A DNA stretch of 64,000 nt from Xestospongia muta (lineage: Eukaryota > Porifera > Demospongiae > Haplosclerida > Petrosiidae), in assembly GCA_963693285.1 (NCBI GenBank), contig OY848920.1, positions 4,105,135 to 4,169,134 of the forward strand, read 5' to 3'. Both the position numbers and the translations under genes were made by a program. The stretch's first letter is position 1. Every line of letters begins with the position of its first letter. Shown piece by piece: positions 34,320-45,409 of the stretch. The notes under the pieces were generated by a model. The model ran no database searches. It was not told the origin of the DNA and saw only the letters and a program-made list of their open reading frames with translations.

Positions 34320-37160
34320 ACCTTCATTGAAAATAAAGTTTTAAACACAGTACATAGAGTTATTGTAACATCAGTATTTTTTATTCTTATATGTAGACTA
34401 TGTATTAGCTTGTGTGCCTGACAATTTTAACCAAGCTGACATTTAAAAATTGAATATAATAATAAAGAAAACCTTGTGTAAGCTAAAAATAATTGTTTAG
34501 GATATGTATATAGATTATATTTAATATGTTACATACGTTTAGATGACTTAACAAATGAGAATGTTAAAAAAACAGTTAATAATTCAAAGTACCAAATACA
34601 AACGTAAATTAATAGTTGATGATGTCTATGAATAGAAGTCCATACATCAATAAGAAATTAATACTAAACCATAGACCCTACATTCTAAATATTAGAACCT
34701 AACAGTATTAATTTTATATGGGAGTATCCACTTCCTGTTCCTTACAAACAACCACTACATTCCTAATTACATTTTAAAATATCAACAGATAAGAAGGAAA
34801 CTATTAACTATGAACAAAATCTTCAAATATTGTCACCTCCCATGGCAAAAGAATCACATTGTTAAGTTGTTACAACAATTGTGGAAGAATTTTTGCCTGG
34901 TCTACATTACAAATATGTATACCTCAAGTTTAAACAGACTCTTTAAATCAGACATATAATCCTATTGTTCCTGAATATTTACATGGCAGAACAAAAGCAA
35001 CTATTCTCCATTGTCTATATCGTAAAGTATGTAGCAACAAATACACTTCCAATGATGTAAGAGTTGTTAATGATTGTTCAGGAGTCTTAAACAGTACCTA
35101 TACAATCAGCTTATCTGAACATTGATGTACCTGCAATAAAATGTTTTCTTAACATCAAGACTATTTCAACTGACAAATACATTCTGATGTCATCAAGAGC
35201 TATAAGAAAAAACTATCTCTCAATAAAATTAGTGCTCTCTCTAAGAAAAGAATGAGTGGTCGAAAGTGTACTAGTTCCTTGTTTTGTAACAGGGTTGGAG
35301 CTAAAGCATCAAGACTTAGAAATTACTGTAATCTCTATACCTTTTTATATTATGCATATATTTAATATCTAGGAAGTTTCAACAACAAATGCCATTGTGA
35401 GTGTGAATCAAAGTCTCACTATACCAGCATTAGTAAGCAAAAAGTCCAAAAGTTGTGGTAGTTGTTCTGACTGTTTAGCTGAGATTGCTTAATTTGAAAA
35501 TTCTGTAAATGGACATAAAAAACAAAGCTGTAGCCGTCGTAAATGTCTCTCTCTTCAGTTGAAACTCTGAACGCTATGATTCAATCATTTACAATGTAAG
35601 AAGGCTGGAATTAATTATATTCTTAGATTAATGTTTGAAAATTTTAAGCATATTCATTCCTATTATGTGAGGAGGGCATGAGTGTTGTGAAAGTATTACA
35701 AACCATTAGAGAACACAATTGCATATTACAGTATTCTGTAATGCCCACTATTTAATTATTATCGCTAAATACAACAAAATAATTTTAAAGACCAAACACT
35801 ATTCTACAGATGTATAGTGATGTACATAGTCATAGGTAGTTAATTAAAGTAGTATAATTAGCTTCATTTCTTGGTTTAAACAAATATAGAGCAGTTACAA
35901 GGATCTCTCTTCTAGGATATTGAGGTATGTATCTGTGGAATTAATAGATAATAATTATGTACAGTAATTACAAAATCCAACTACCAATATAATGATATTA
36001 ATTAGAGGATGGCTGGGTTACTAAACTATAGTTTGTTGTTCAGGTTCAATTATGTACTACATAACCTTTAACACCAATAAGTAGGATGTGAGGAACAAAG
36101 TCTAAGATGGTATGAAGGTTCTTAGTACAAAGCTATTATAGAAACAGCAAATTTTCCAACACTAGTCACATTACTATTTTTAGACACAAGCTTACAACAC
36201 GTATATCTCTGATATAAACATAGACGAAAATCCACCAATTAAAATGACTAGTATGGGAGACATTGTAATTATTTGTGTAGGAAGTTACATTCCTCACTCT
36301 TTCGACTTTTTTTGTAGTTATGAACTTAGTCCTAAACATGTAGTGGAACTTGTCTAAAGTGGCAATATCTGAATGTAAAATATTGACCACAAATAATTCA
36401 ATTATTTCCAATAGTTCAAATGAACTATCATTTACATGTATACATAAACATATGCACATACCATGTACATATATACTTGTATTAAGGTAACTAGTATACT
36501 TACTATATTGTACTTGTTGATATACATAACATCACTTATATAGATTGAGCACTCTCATTATTTCTCACCTACAAAAATGAGGAAATGAGTTAGTAATAGT
36601 AATTTGTAGTCACAAGTTATTAAGATCAAGATAAATGTATGCACTTAACAAACAGTATGTACTTAATAACCATATGCACCTAACAACCAGCAAATACAGT
36701 AGGCTTGAAAGTAGTTGGTTCTAAACAACAAAAGGTGAGCTTGTGTGTTGATATTGTTAGGACAGGATACATAATGTACAAACTTATGTATGTAGTATAG
36801 TATTATAACAAACCTTGAGTGATATGTGGTCTTAATTAATGCTATTTAGATAGTAAATATTTCTTAAATCACTCTTAAATAGATATTGATAGATGTGTTC
36901 ACATGTACCATCATATTATGTCTGATAATAACTAAAACAAAGTCTAGTTATCATTTTTTTCATTTAAAAGCAATTACATAAGCAGAGCAACAACAAGCTT
37001 TCCAACAATAGCTTTGTCGGTTTTGAAGTCACTACCATGTCCTGTCTGACTCCTCAGAATGTTGATTAATGTCAACAATTAGTGTACTGTAATACAAATA
37101 TGCTTTATATAGAATAAGTTACACTACAGGTTAACAAAGTAGAAGAAATGTTCATTGACA
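34320..37160. other. Mostly non-coding; remnant of a Cys-rich protein at ~34.98-35.56 kb
   Basis: Probable intron sequence of the minus-strand gene. On the plus strand, 34980-35130 reads EYLHGRTKATILHCLYRKVC and a further ~30 codons. Then 35235-35330 reads KKRMSGRKCTSSLFCNRVGA, and 35430-35555 reads KKSKSCGSCSDC and, after a stop, NGHKKQSCSRRKC. The last piece resembles the ends of CXXC-type zinc fingers (CGxCxxC ... KQxCxxRxC) but lacks the middle cysteines. It looks like a scattered pseudogene, with low certainty. Confidence 0.3.
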
Positions 37161-37163
37161 TAC

Positions 37164-37214
37164 CAACTAGTTTAGGATCTTGACTAGCAGGATGAGGAGA
37201 TGAAGGTAGTGTAG
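37164..37214 (-). CDS. 51-bp exon of the GTPase gene
   Basis: The acceptor is TTCTATAG and the donor is GTTG|GTATGTC. It encodes TLPSSPHPASQDPKLV, a Pro/Ser-rich linker. Both ends are phase 1, matching the donor that ends the large exon at 37859 (GAG G|GTGAGT) and the phase of the Death-like exon further on. The short length and fitting phases are the only evidence. Confidence 0.5.
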
Positions 37215-37858
37215 CTATAGAATAAATAAGGATAATAATTAGAGATAAAAAGCACAATATTATATATTTAATGTAATATAAACAAATAACTAGTAATGAT
37301 ATAATACTAACATAATAATATAAAGCTATTTTTGAAACATCTAGCAAAATCCTTGACTTGATTTTTTAATGTGTTATAATGTCAATATAGTATTAGTATG
37401 TTATATGAACATATATTCCCAAAGTAAATTTAAACATTTGTTTGTTTACACATCAGGCAAAGCTCAGCTTGTTGAATCCAAGGAAATCAAAAAAATTATA
37501 ATTCCAAGATTGTCCACTGTGTAAATATTTTTAAGTAAAAATATTGTTATTTCATTTTTCATTGTTTCTTAACTAAAATCTCATCACATTATCATTGACA
37601 ACCACATCATGTACAAGTGAAAAGATATCTAATTTATTCTTTGATCTAGCTGTAACGACAAATTTAAATTGCTATTTAAAAAGGTTTTGAATTACTGATG
37701 TTGCCTTAAAAAGTAATTAACTTGAAACAAACAAATAACGACTAAGAAACACCTCCTGTTCATTATCAATTTAATATGACCAATAATGTAAAGGCAATAT
37801 TTTTAATGTACCTACACATCAAACAATAATACTATATATTAGACTACTTTAAACTCAC

Positions 37859-39916
37859 CCTCCACAGTGAACCAAGGTAGTTGACAAGATTCATTGATGC
37901 AAGCAGTTGTATGGTTGTCACAACAGGTGACTGTTTTCTGGTCATCATTTAAATAACAGAAATGTTCTCGAGATTCATTGGAGCATATCTTACAATAAAA
38001 ATATTCTTCGAGGCTTTTAAAGTTAGCCATACATTGGAAGTTGCTGATGACTTCACGGATACCAGAATGGACAGCTTCACGTAAAACACAGCATCTTTTT
38101 AATGGGTCAGTACTGTATATTGCCATCCAGTAAATCCCATCGACTAAGAGAATGTCACCATAATCAGTACGTAAAGTAATAGCATTACGATAACGTGGAG
38201 TGGAATGTGAAGGACATCTAAGTTGAAACTTTGGTGAATGATTACAATGTAGAAGGTTGACAACTAATGCAGGGAATACACCTCGAGGAAGAGGATTCAT
38301 ATGCCAAGACAGGATGAGAGGGTCTACATGTTCCTTAAAAGGAGGTGATATAGACTTATATTCAGTGGATGATCTAGTAGGAAGGACAGTTGGTAGAAAG
38401 TATTTTCCTTTCTCAGGTAGAGAGGCTATTATAAATAAACTTGTCATTAACTTGAGAAAATCTTGTGGTGTAAACTCAGGACAGAATCCTTGTGATAAAT
38501 GTGAATTGGGTGATGTCAACAAGTCTTCTTTAAATGTTCCTTCATCTTTTAGTTCTTCATGAGCAGCATAACTATGTATAGGGATACCTTCTTCCTCCAA
38601 GTAATCAACAACACCAGGAAAAGAGATACTGATTAAATCAGAGAGTTTATTGAAAAGTGGTTGTGGATGATAGAACACTACATTAGGTAAGATTTTAGGA
38701 AAGTACAGAAAGATAGTCAGATCATGGTAGTAGTTTAGAGCTGCTTTGATGTCATTAGCACTCATTTGTAAGGTCATACCAATCTCTAAACAATTAGACA
38801 GACTTACAATGTTGGATTTAGAAAACTTTTGGAGCTCAAGTTGAAACAAAAACCATCGAATAGGAATTTCTGCCTCAATGTAATATTGGCAGATTTTCTT
38901 CCGAATTCTAGTAGCCATTTTCATCTCATCATCACCTCTGCCAATAGTATTGACTGGAAAAATTACTTCATTTCCAGCTCTGCGATGCATAATTGTGATT
39001 TGCCGATATTTATTCAAAGCTGACGAGAGAATTTCATTTTTCTTTTGGAGAGACTCATAAGATTCTAGCATTTTATCCAAGAATGTCCCTAGTACTATGT
39101 AGAAGTGTTCTTGAACATGCTTGATGCAAATGTTTGGTAATTCAGGAAAATCTACTGACAATACTGAACGAAATGATGATTCAAGAAGTTGTATATTTGT
39201 GATCTGTTTTTCTACTGGCACACCAATTAGTTTTCCCTCGACACTATAGAAGAATTTAGCTTTGTCCTCAAGCTTCTCAGTTAGTTTGTGTGTAAGAATA
39301 TTGACAGAGTGATATCGTAACAATGTTGGAGCAATGTCTATAAATGCAGCCTGACCACCAGTATCAACACCATATATCCAATGAGATTGATAAAGTTCTT
39401 CAGATTTCTCTACACAGGCTAAGAGGTCAATGATTTCCTGAATTATAGTAGGTTTTGGTAAAGAGTTCTGATCAACTGTTTGATCATGTCCTGCTGTGGT
39501 TGATGATTCAGAATCGTCACTATCTGATGTTTCTTCTTGTTGATCTGTTGGATGATCAACTGATTCTTCTAATGGCTGGTTTATTGGCTTGTTTTCTGAT
39601 GAGCCAGTTTTCTCTACTTCATCTGGTTTGAGAGGTCGAATGCTATGTTTAACTCCTTGAGTAATTATTTCTTTAAGAGACTCATGGTCTACTTTATTCC
39701 ACATGGAATCATCACCTACAGTGGCAGATATGATCCTTGCATCTTTTGCTGCAATTACTGGGGTACTGTTATGGCAATTTGGAGGATGTTCATTATAAAG
39801 TAGGTTTTAAAAGGATGGCTTGCCAGTTCCAGGTGCACCTGAGACAGAAAACTTGGTCCACTTAGCAGTGACATAGCCCTCCTTCATAGCTTTGTCCAGT
39901 AACTTCTTGTTAGCAC
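37859..39916 (-). pseudogene. P-loop GTPase/COR-like large exon, Walker A damaged and in-frame stop
   Basis: This is a 2,058-bp exon with acceptor ATATATTAG and donor GAGG|GTGAGT. After GANKKLLDKAMKEGYVTAKW comes SVSGAPGTGKP: a Walker A/G1 loop in which the Mg-binding Ser/Thr is replaced by Pro. A TAA stop (39807-39809) follows three codons past the loop Lys. Beyond it the frame is open for more than 640 codons, with a first Met at 39704. It contains an acidic linker (residues ~35-75 from that Met), the G3-like DTGGQAAFIDIAP, a helical region, and a COR-like segment (LTIFLYFPKILPNVVFYHPQ, as in Roco proteins: low-energy 'YFP...V..PQ'). The C-terminal module is Cys/His-rich (YFYCKICSN ... FCYLNDD ... 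CCDNHTTACINESC). Proteins of this type are abundant in sponges and are likely cytosolic signalling switches coupled to Death domains. A product from the internal Met would lack nucleotide binding. If the donor at 37859 is not used, the frame stops at 37839. Confidence 0.8.
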
Positions 39917-40639
39917 CTAATATATAATAGAAACAAAATTTAAAACTTTGATTTAAGTAAACAATGTTAACAAGGATTACATAATAATATTATAATGATT
40001 AGACTTCTAAATGTGGTAGCTATAAAATATAAATATTTTAAATTTCCAATTCAATCCTTTAGTACTAGCTAGAATATAGTCAGTTCCTATTGTCCAGTTT
40101 AACAAGTACAAGTATATAACTCTTTGTGTACATGTACAATAGATAATAGAGTAAAGGAAAGAGATAAGACTTGTGGGTGTGGTTACAATAGGACATAAAT
40201 TTACATAGCTATCATAATAATGGACACATGTACAGTTGACTGGAGTCATAATTTCAGTAACAATTACAAACAACATGTTTACAGTAGTAAGGTATGTAAT
40301 GTTTCAACTTTCATTGTTATATATAAAGTTCACAAAAGCTTATACAATAGTGTTCACATTAAGGTGACAAGTGTACTTGGTTTATATGAATTACTTTTTA
40401 TTAAATCAGTGGGTGTAATGTTGTGATAATTGTTGTGATAATAAGCCACTAGTATATTGATTAATAATTTATATTAGCACAGTAAAGTTATAAGGTCTTG
40501 TGGTTAGGAATCACTGAAACAACTTGAAAACCTTCACGAGTTGTCCTAGATATATTGACAAGTGAGTATGAGAAGCAAAAACAACTATTTGTTGAGTATA
40601 TTATCAGTAATGGTCCTGGTAGAGATACACACTAAACTT

Positions 40640-41280
40640 TTCTCTAGTGACAATGGTGAGAATCCATACCAGGAATACTTAGTATTAAGGGACATATATG
40701 CACTGGGCTCCAAAATGACCCCCTGAATAAACCATCCCAGTACATAATGAGTATCAAGGGATACTTGGTATTAATGGTTACATACACATGTACTGGACTA
40801 CTATAAGGACCATCCCGGGATGTACTAAGTATCAAGAACATAGTGTTAAGGGATACATATATACACTGGGTTCCAAAATGAACCCCTAAATGAACTATCT
40901 TAGGATAAAATAAGTACTAAAGGATACTCAGTATTAAATAATACATAGGAATGAACTAGGCTCCTGATACTCATCACCCCAGGATGTACTAAGTATCTAG
41001 TGATACCACCATTTAGGGATATGTATACACTGGCCTCATGAATAGACCATCCCATGATGTATTAGAGTAGTTAGTAAATATGAATACATAGCACTAAGTA
41101 ATGTGTATATGTCTTGAATTGGGATCATATCAAGATGCACCAGTAATACTTGGTATTGAGGAACATACATGTACTAAACACAGCCAGTATCAATTTAAGG
41201 ATATTCAGTGTTGACATTGGTCCAGTCTTAGTAGGATTGTTAGTTAATACAAAGGAAAACATGTGGTAGTACTGGGCATC
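40640..41280 (+). repeat. Degenerate minisatellite in the intron, ~80-bp unit
   Basis: Repeated blocks contain CTGGGCTCCAAAATGA, CCATCCCAGGATGTACTAAG and GGATACTTGGTATTAA-like motifs. The first block recurs at about 40706 and 40866, with a weaker unit between. The inverse copy is at 24900-25800. Confidence 0.65.
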
Positions 41281-41577
41281 ACTATTTATTGAAACTAAAG
41301 ATCAGAACAAGTGAGCGAAAACTGTTTGTTTAAAACAATTATAGGACTGTCTGGTATGTCAAGTAAATTAAGTAATATACAACCTCTCACATGAACATTT
41401 GTTTCTAATCTAAGACTAATAGTCTTATAGGACCTTTGTTATTACTCACATTGTTTACTATGATAATATAAAACTATCAGTTAGTCCTGGGAAGAAGCTA
41501 TAATTATAATACTACTGTAAATGTCCAGTGTAACAGTTAACATAATGTATTGACATATTATATAGAAATTAAATTAC

Positions 41578-41634
41578 CTGAATTAGATATTTCAGTGTCA
41601 GGAGTAAGATTAGATCGAAGTCTCTCAATTACTT
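41578..41634 (-). CDS. 57-bp linker exon of the GTPase gene
   Basis: The acceptor is GTTCATGTAG and the donor is TTCAG|GTAATT. It encodes VIERLRSNLTPDTEISNS in phase 1-1. Splicing to 39916 gives ...ISNS|GANKKLLDK with the frame kept. It connects Death exons to the P-loop exon and is conserved in the inverted copy at 24602-24658, which strengthens both calls. Confidence 0.65.
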
Positions 41635-41920
41635 CTACATGAACAAACAAATTATAGATAATATCAATAATAATAATGAATTAATTAATAATGACCTAAT
41701 GTTTGGATATACTAACTACAAGTTAATACAGTTATTAGTTATGTTGTTGTCAAAATTGTATAAATTAATAAACTATAATTAACTGAACTGTCAATTCTTT
41801 CACTCAAACCTAACATTACATATTTTGGACGACATGTTCTGTATGTATTACATAACTCTGATGTATCAGTAACTTATACTATGCTATGCATTAATTAACC
41901 AATCAAGTTTCTCCATTTTT

Positions 41921-42756
41921 AACCTCGCTGTGCGTGGGCGCATAGCGAGGGTACTGTAGTCTGTTTGTGTGTGTGTGTGTCTGTTACCAGAGTTGTTTTT
42001 TTTGAACTGCTATAACTTGGCAACCGAAGCATTAGCAGCTACCAACGTTTAGCAACGAATAGAAAAGCATGTGGACTTTACAACAGTAGTGTCAAGAACA
42101 TCGTCAAGGAAAACAGAAGCTTAAAATTCGCAAAAGAATTTTCAGGCTGCAGAGGTCAAGTGCCGTTTCTCGAAAAGTAAAAAACTTAACGTGGAGATTT
42201 TTTAGTATGTTGTAAACAATCTCAGAGGAATACGGATCAGCAAGATAGAAGGCCGTTGGTGGAAGTAATCGTTAGAAAAGTTCTGAAAAATGTTTTTTGG
42301 ACTTGGAGCGAAGTAACGCATTCAGGAAACGTCTCCAAGCACTGAAAAGACTGCTACTAATAGATAATATATCGATTTATATTTGTACCACGGGACGTTT
42401 CCAAAGAAGGTTTCATCTTCAAGTTACAATAAATTTTGTATATGAAATATTGATAGATTTTAAAGGGTCATGTATAGACTCAGAGAAACTTTTCATCACG
42501 AAAGTAGCACTTAATCTTGCTTGGGAATTGAATGATACTATCACTTATTCAGTTACTGCTTCACAAACATGGCAAAGCTAGAAATCAAGCAACAATTAAT
42601 GAGCATATACAGAATGACAAAGCTTGCCATTTTATAACCACACCTTCTGGAATGTTAATAAATTTTCTTGCAATAACAACATCATAGCTGGGCCTAAGCT
42701 GGCATAGAATTTATAAATAACTTAGAAACTACAGCGAGGTTCGGCACTTTAGTGCC
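41921..42756 (+). mobile_element. AACCTCGCTGT-family element, copy 2 (longest)
   Basis: The copy starts AACCTCGCTGTGCGTGGGCG and is followed by an AGCGAGG that can pair with CCTCGCT in a terminal hairpin. It ends ACAGCGAGGTT, the exact 11-base inverse of the start, then the GGCACTTTAGTGCC hairpin. The uninserted paralogue at about 21430-21470 runs straight through the site, which fixes the limits to within a few bases. Inside, 42297-42581 is an open frame of 94 codons (ERSNAFRKRLQALKRLLLID) also traceable in the other copies. It is not recognised as a transposase. Confidence 0.82.
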
Positions 42757-44360
42757 TTTCATTTTCTCAATAAATAACTTCCACACCTCCCATAGAGGTA
42801 TATAAGTTCTAATACAATCTTTGTTACAACTCTTACATCAATATGATGCAAGCCCAAATTTAAGTTGCTAAAAGGTCTAAACTACTGTAACTCAATATAT
42901 GCATAAAGCCAACTAGTTACATTTACAACCACATTGTTGTTACATTCATTTTGCTATAGTAATTGAATCATGGCTTTAATTGAAGCTATAAGTGGATATT
43001 GTTTAAGTGAACTAACCCAGTTAATTTAGTTGAAATAGTATCTATCTGTCACTCATAGTTTCAGTTATTGGACATAAACTATAAAGAGTAATTTTTGACT
43101 TCTAGTCAGCTTTATACATATTGAATTGTACCAGTTTTGGCTTTGTTGGGCCTACATCATATTGATAAGATTCTGGTAACCAAGACAACAGTTGAAATGA
43201 TAAAATGCTATTTTAAGTAATATATATAGTTACAAGGTGTTTCCTCCCTGAACTCTAAACTGGACAGATGACAAAAGAAAAGTCACAAGATGTTATTAAG
43301 CATTTAGTGTATCTAGTTTTATATATAATATGATAAATTGTTAAACAAATTAGTGAACAAGACTATAATTTATAACATTATAATTACAAAACTCATCGTA
43401 AGATTCTTTAATAGTGACGCTAGTGATGTAAACTAGAAAAGTTATAATTTGATTGAATCTACTGTATGGTCCTTGTAAAAACTTTAAGAAGTACTTTCAG
43501 TCTAACTTTAACTACAACAGTAACTGTGAGTTAAACAGATAAGGATTACTATAATGTTGATGTCACACCATCAACAATTCTTTCATACTTTTAGTAATGG
43601 CAAGGAAGCATTTGAATACTTTTTCATGTTAAGGAATGATTATCTGGGGATGAGACTAGGAACATTGGTGACACTTAGATTGTTCAATATTAAAGATATC
43701 TGTTTTCTTTATAAAATAATCTTGTGGTTATGAAGGATTAAGCTATTGCACTGACAAAACATTTGACTCTCCAGTTTACAATGGCTTCCTCATAAGATGA
43801 CAAAAGATTTGATTTGACAAAACAATTCAACTTATTATCTACTTACTACTATTGATATTAGAACTTAGCTAAAGCTAACAAGTAGATTTGACACACATGT
43901 ATCCAAAGCAGCAGATGCTGAGTATCCAATATAGCAATTGAAATGAAGCAATCTGATTAGTCAACATGGTCCAAGTCTGTTATACAAAAATTCAACACTC
44001 TAATTTCTAAATAACTAATTATGTAGATATTTTTCTGACTTTATTTCTAATAATTCATCATTAAAATTATTCCTTAAGTATTCTAATTCTAACACATCCC
44101 TCTATACCTGACAAGTGTGTTCACATGTGATATCATAGAGATGTACAAGCTCTACATCTACCTCTAACTTTGTCAAAAATAATTGTTGTTAAAGAAACAT
44201 CAAATTTTACCTCTAAACAAATCTAATTTGATGAATTTTTAGAAACTTTATTGCTATTAATGTTGGGTGTGTCTAGAATATTATGGGGACTGCTATGATC
44301 ATCATAAGTCTAGATTTAGGGACATTTACACAGTGTACAGCTTCTGTACATAATAGTATA
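42757..44360 (+). repeat. Intergenic or intronic sequence, partly duplicated at 21.45-22.6 kb
   Basis: The ends match the left arm of the inverted repeat. The middle (about 42.9-43.85 kb) is mostly unique. A patch at 43430-43560 matches 30-140 and 45760-45870, a third copy of the sequence that begins the large direct duplication. No gene seen. Confidence 0.6.
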
Positions 44361-44801
44361 CCGTATAGCACTTTATTTTCGAGGAGCTAAAATTTAGAGG
44401 ATTGCTAAAACTGAATTATTTTGCGGAATAAATTTCGAGGTTACTGCAATTATTAAACTCCGCCCCTAGCTGGCAAGAGTAGTGCACGTGGGCCTATTGC
44501 AATGGCTACTTTTAGTGTTGAAGCAATGTTTCATGGCTACCATGTATACCAGTGCGTTTGGACTCCTATTGTTGGGAAAGAACTGCCATGCAGAAAGGAA
44601 TACGGAAATACTCAAGATCCCTTCGCTGTGACTGTGCTTTACTGAACTACTACTTATCACATGTGTGGGGATGTGGCTAAAATCGACCCCCATAGCTGAC
44701 CTTAATTATACCATATAATTCGAGGGCACAATTTTCACGTCTAAGACCAAATACGCGAAAACCTTGAAATTTAAGCTCCTCGAAAATAAAGTGCTATACG
44801 G
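44361..44801 (+). mobile_element. 441-bp element with perfect 28-bp inverted termini carrying a HIRAN-like frame
   Basis: The termini, CCGTATAGCACTTTATTTTC plus GAGGAGCT and its inverse, are identical over 28 bases and similar over about 40. They are flanked by TA at 44359-44360 and 44802-44803. From 44502 to 44645 the plus strand encodes 47 residues, MATFSVEAMFHGYHVYQCVW then GKELPCRKE and NTQDPFAVTV. This is the start of a HIRAN-like domain that is frequent in cnidarian and sponge proteins (GYHVYQ..W.P..GE.L...E..N..DPFAV). The frame stops where the second half of the domain should begin. It could be a captured host fragment or the remnant of an accessory transposon gene. Confidence 0.75.
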
Positions 44802-45115
44802 TAGTTATCTATAACATCTTTAACTAAACAGATAAGAATTACTATCAAGTCAATATGTTGGTTCCATGTGTGTATATGTTATGAGACATATTATAACATA
44901 GACACATCCTAAAAACACAATAAAGTTCATTCTAAATACCAGTATTACATACTACATGTATGTTGTGATGTATAGAAGTAGTTAATAAAAAACTATATCA
45001 AAGTCTTTGACAACAGAATGATAACATTTTGTAATTCAAAAAGTTTGTACTATACAGTTTATTGACAGTGACACTATTAAAAAAACAACCTCATTACTTA
45101 ATAGTAATAACTTAC

Positions 45116-45409
45116 TTAATTTAAGATATTGACATGTCCTATCAGCTATTTCCTTGTTGTTAATAACAGGACTCTCCACAGCAGTAATTATTGTTTCCCA
45201 AGTGGTAGAGGATGATTTTGTATCTTTCCAGATGTTGATTACTTTCTTGAGTTTGGTTTCATCGTTGTCCTCACTTTGTTTTATCTCATCCAAAACATTG
45301 TGACGTACTTGTAATGATAATCCAATATCATACCATTGGTCACTGATTAAAATAAATACATCTAATAGTTCATTTTCATCAGGAGTCTCCTTTAATATAC
45401 TGATAATAT
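45116..45409 (-). CDS. Death-domain exon 2 of the GTPase gene
   Basis: This 294-bp exon has acceptor GTTATCTCAG and donor TTAA|GTAAGT, phase 1-1, and an intact frame. It contains ISILKETPDENELLDVFILI, QWYDIGLSLQVRHNVLDEIK and WETIITAVESPVINNKEIAD. It differs from the 47.3-kb exon at many residues of helices 3-4 (acidic, Lys-rich here), so the two Death domains have diverged. The introns on both sides share sequence with those around the 47.3-kb exon, which shows exon duplication in tandem. It is the last Death exon before the linker and GTPase exons. Confidence 0.83.

Larger units (their letters stand above)
39280..41810 (+). repeat. Source locus of the inverted duplicate at 24440-26935
   Basis: The whole stretch matches 24440-26935 in reverse complement, including the linker exon, the minisatellite and the 5' part of the GTPase exon. 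The P-loop part has no counterpart in the copy. The introns match as well as the exons, so this is a DNA-level duplication and not retroposition. Confidence 0.85.

Noticed and set aside
36166..36459. 97-codon minus-strand frame
   Set aside because: Same strand as the GTPase gene and possibly intronic, but no acceptor/donor pair in the right phase and no recognisable motif.
38257..38562. 101-codon plus-strand frame
   Set aside because: Shadow of the GTPase exon on the opposite strand.
42297..42581. 94-codon frame in AACCTCGCTGT element copy 2, considered as a transposase
   Set aside because: No DDE, Rep or recombinase motif; shorter and broken in the other copies.
44466..44693. 75-codon minus-strand frame
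   Set aside because: Antisense to the HIRAN-like frame within the inverted-repeat element; the plus-strand frame has the recognisable motif.
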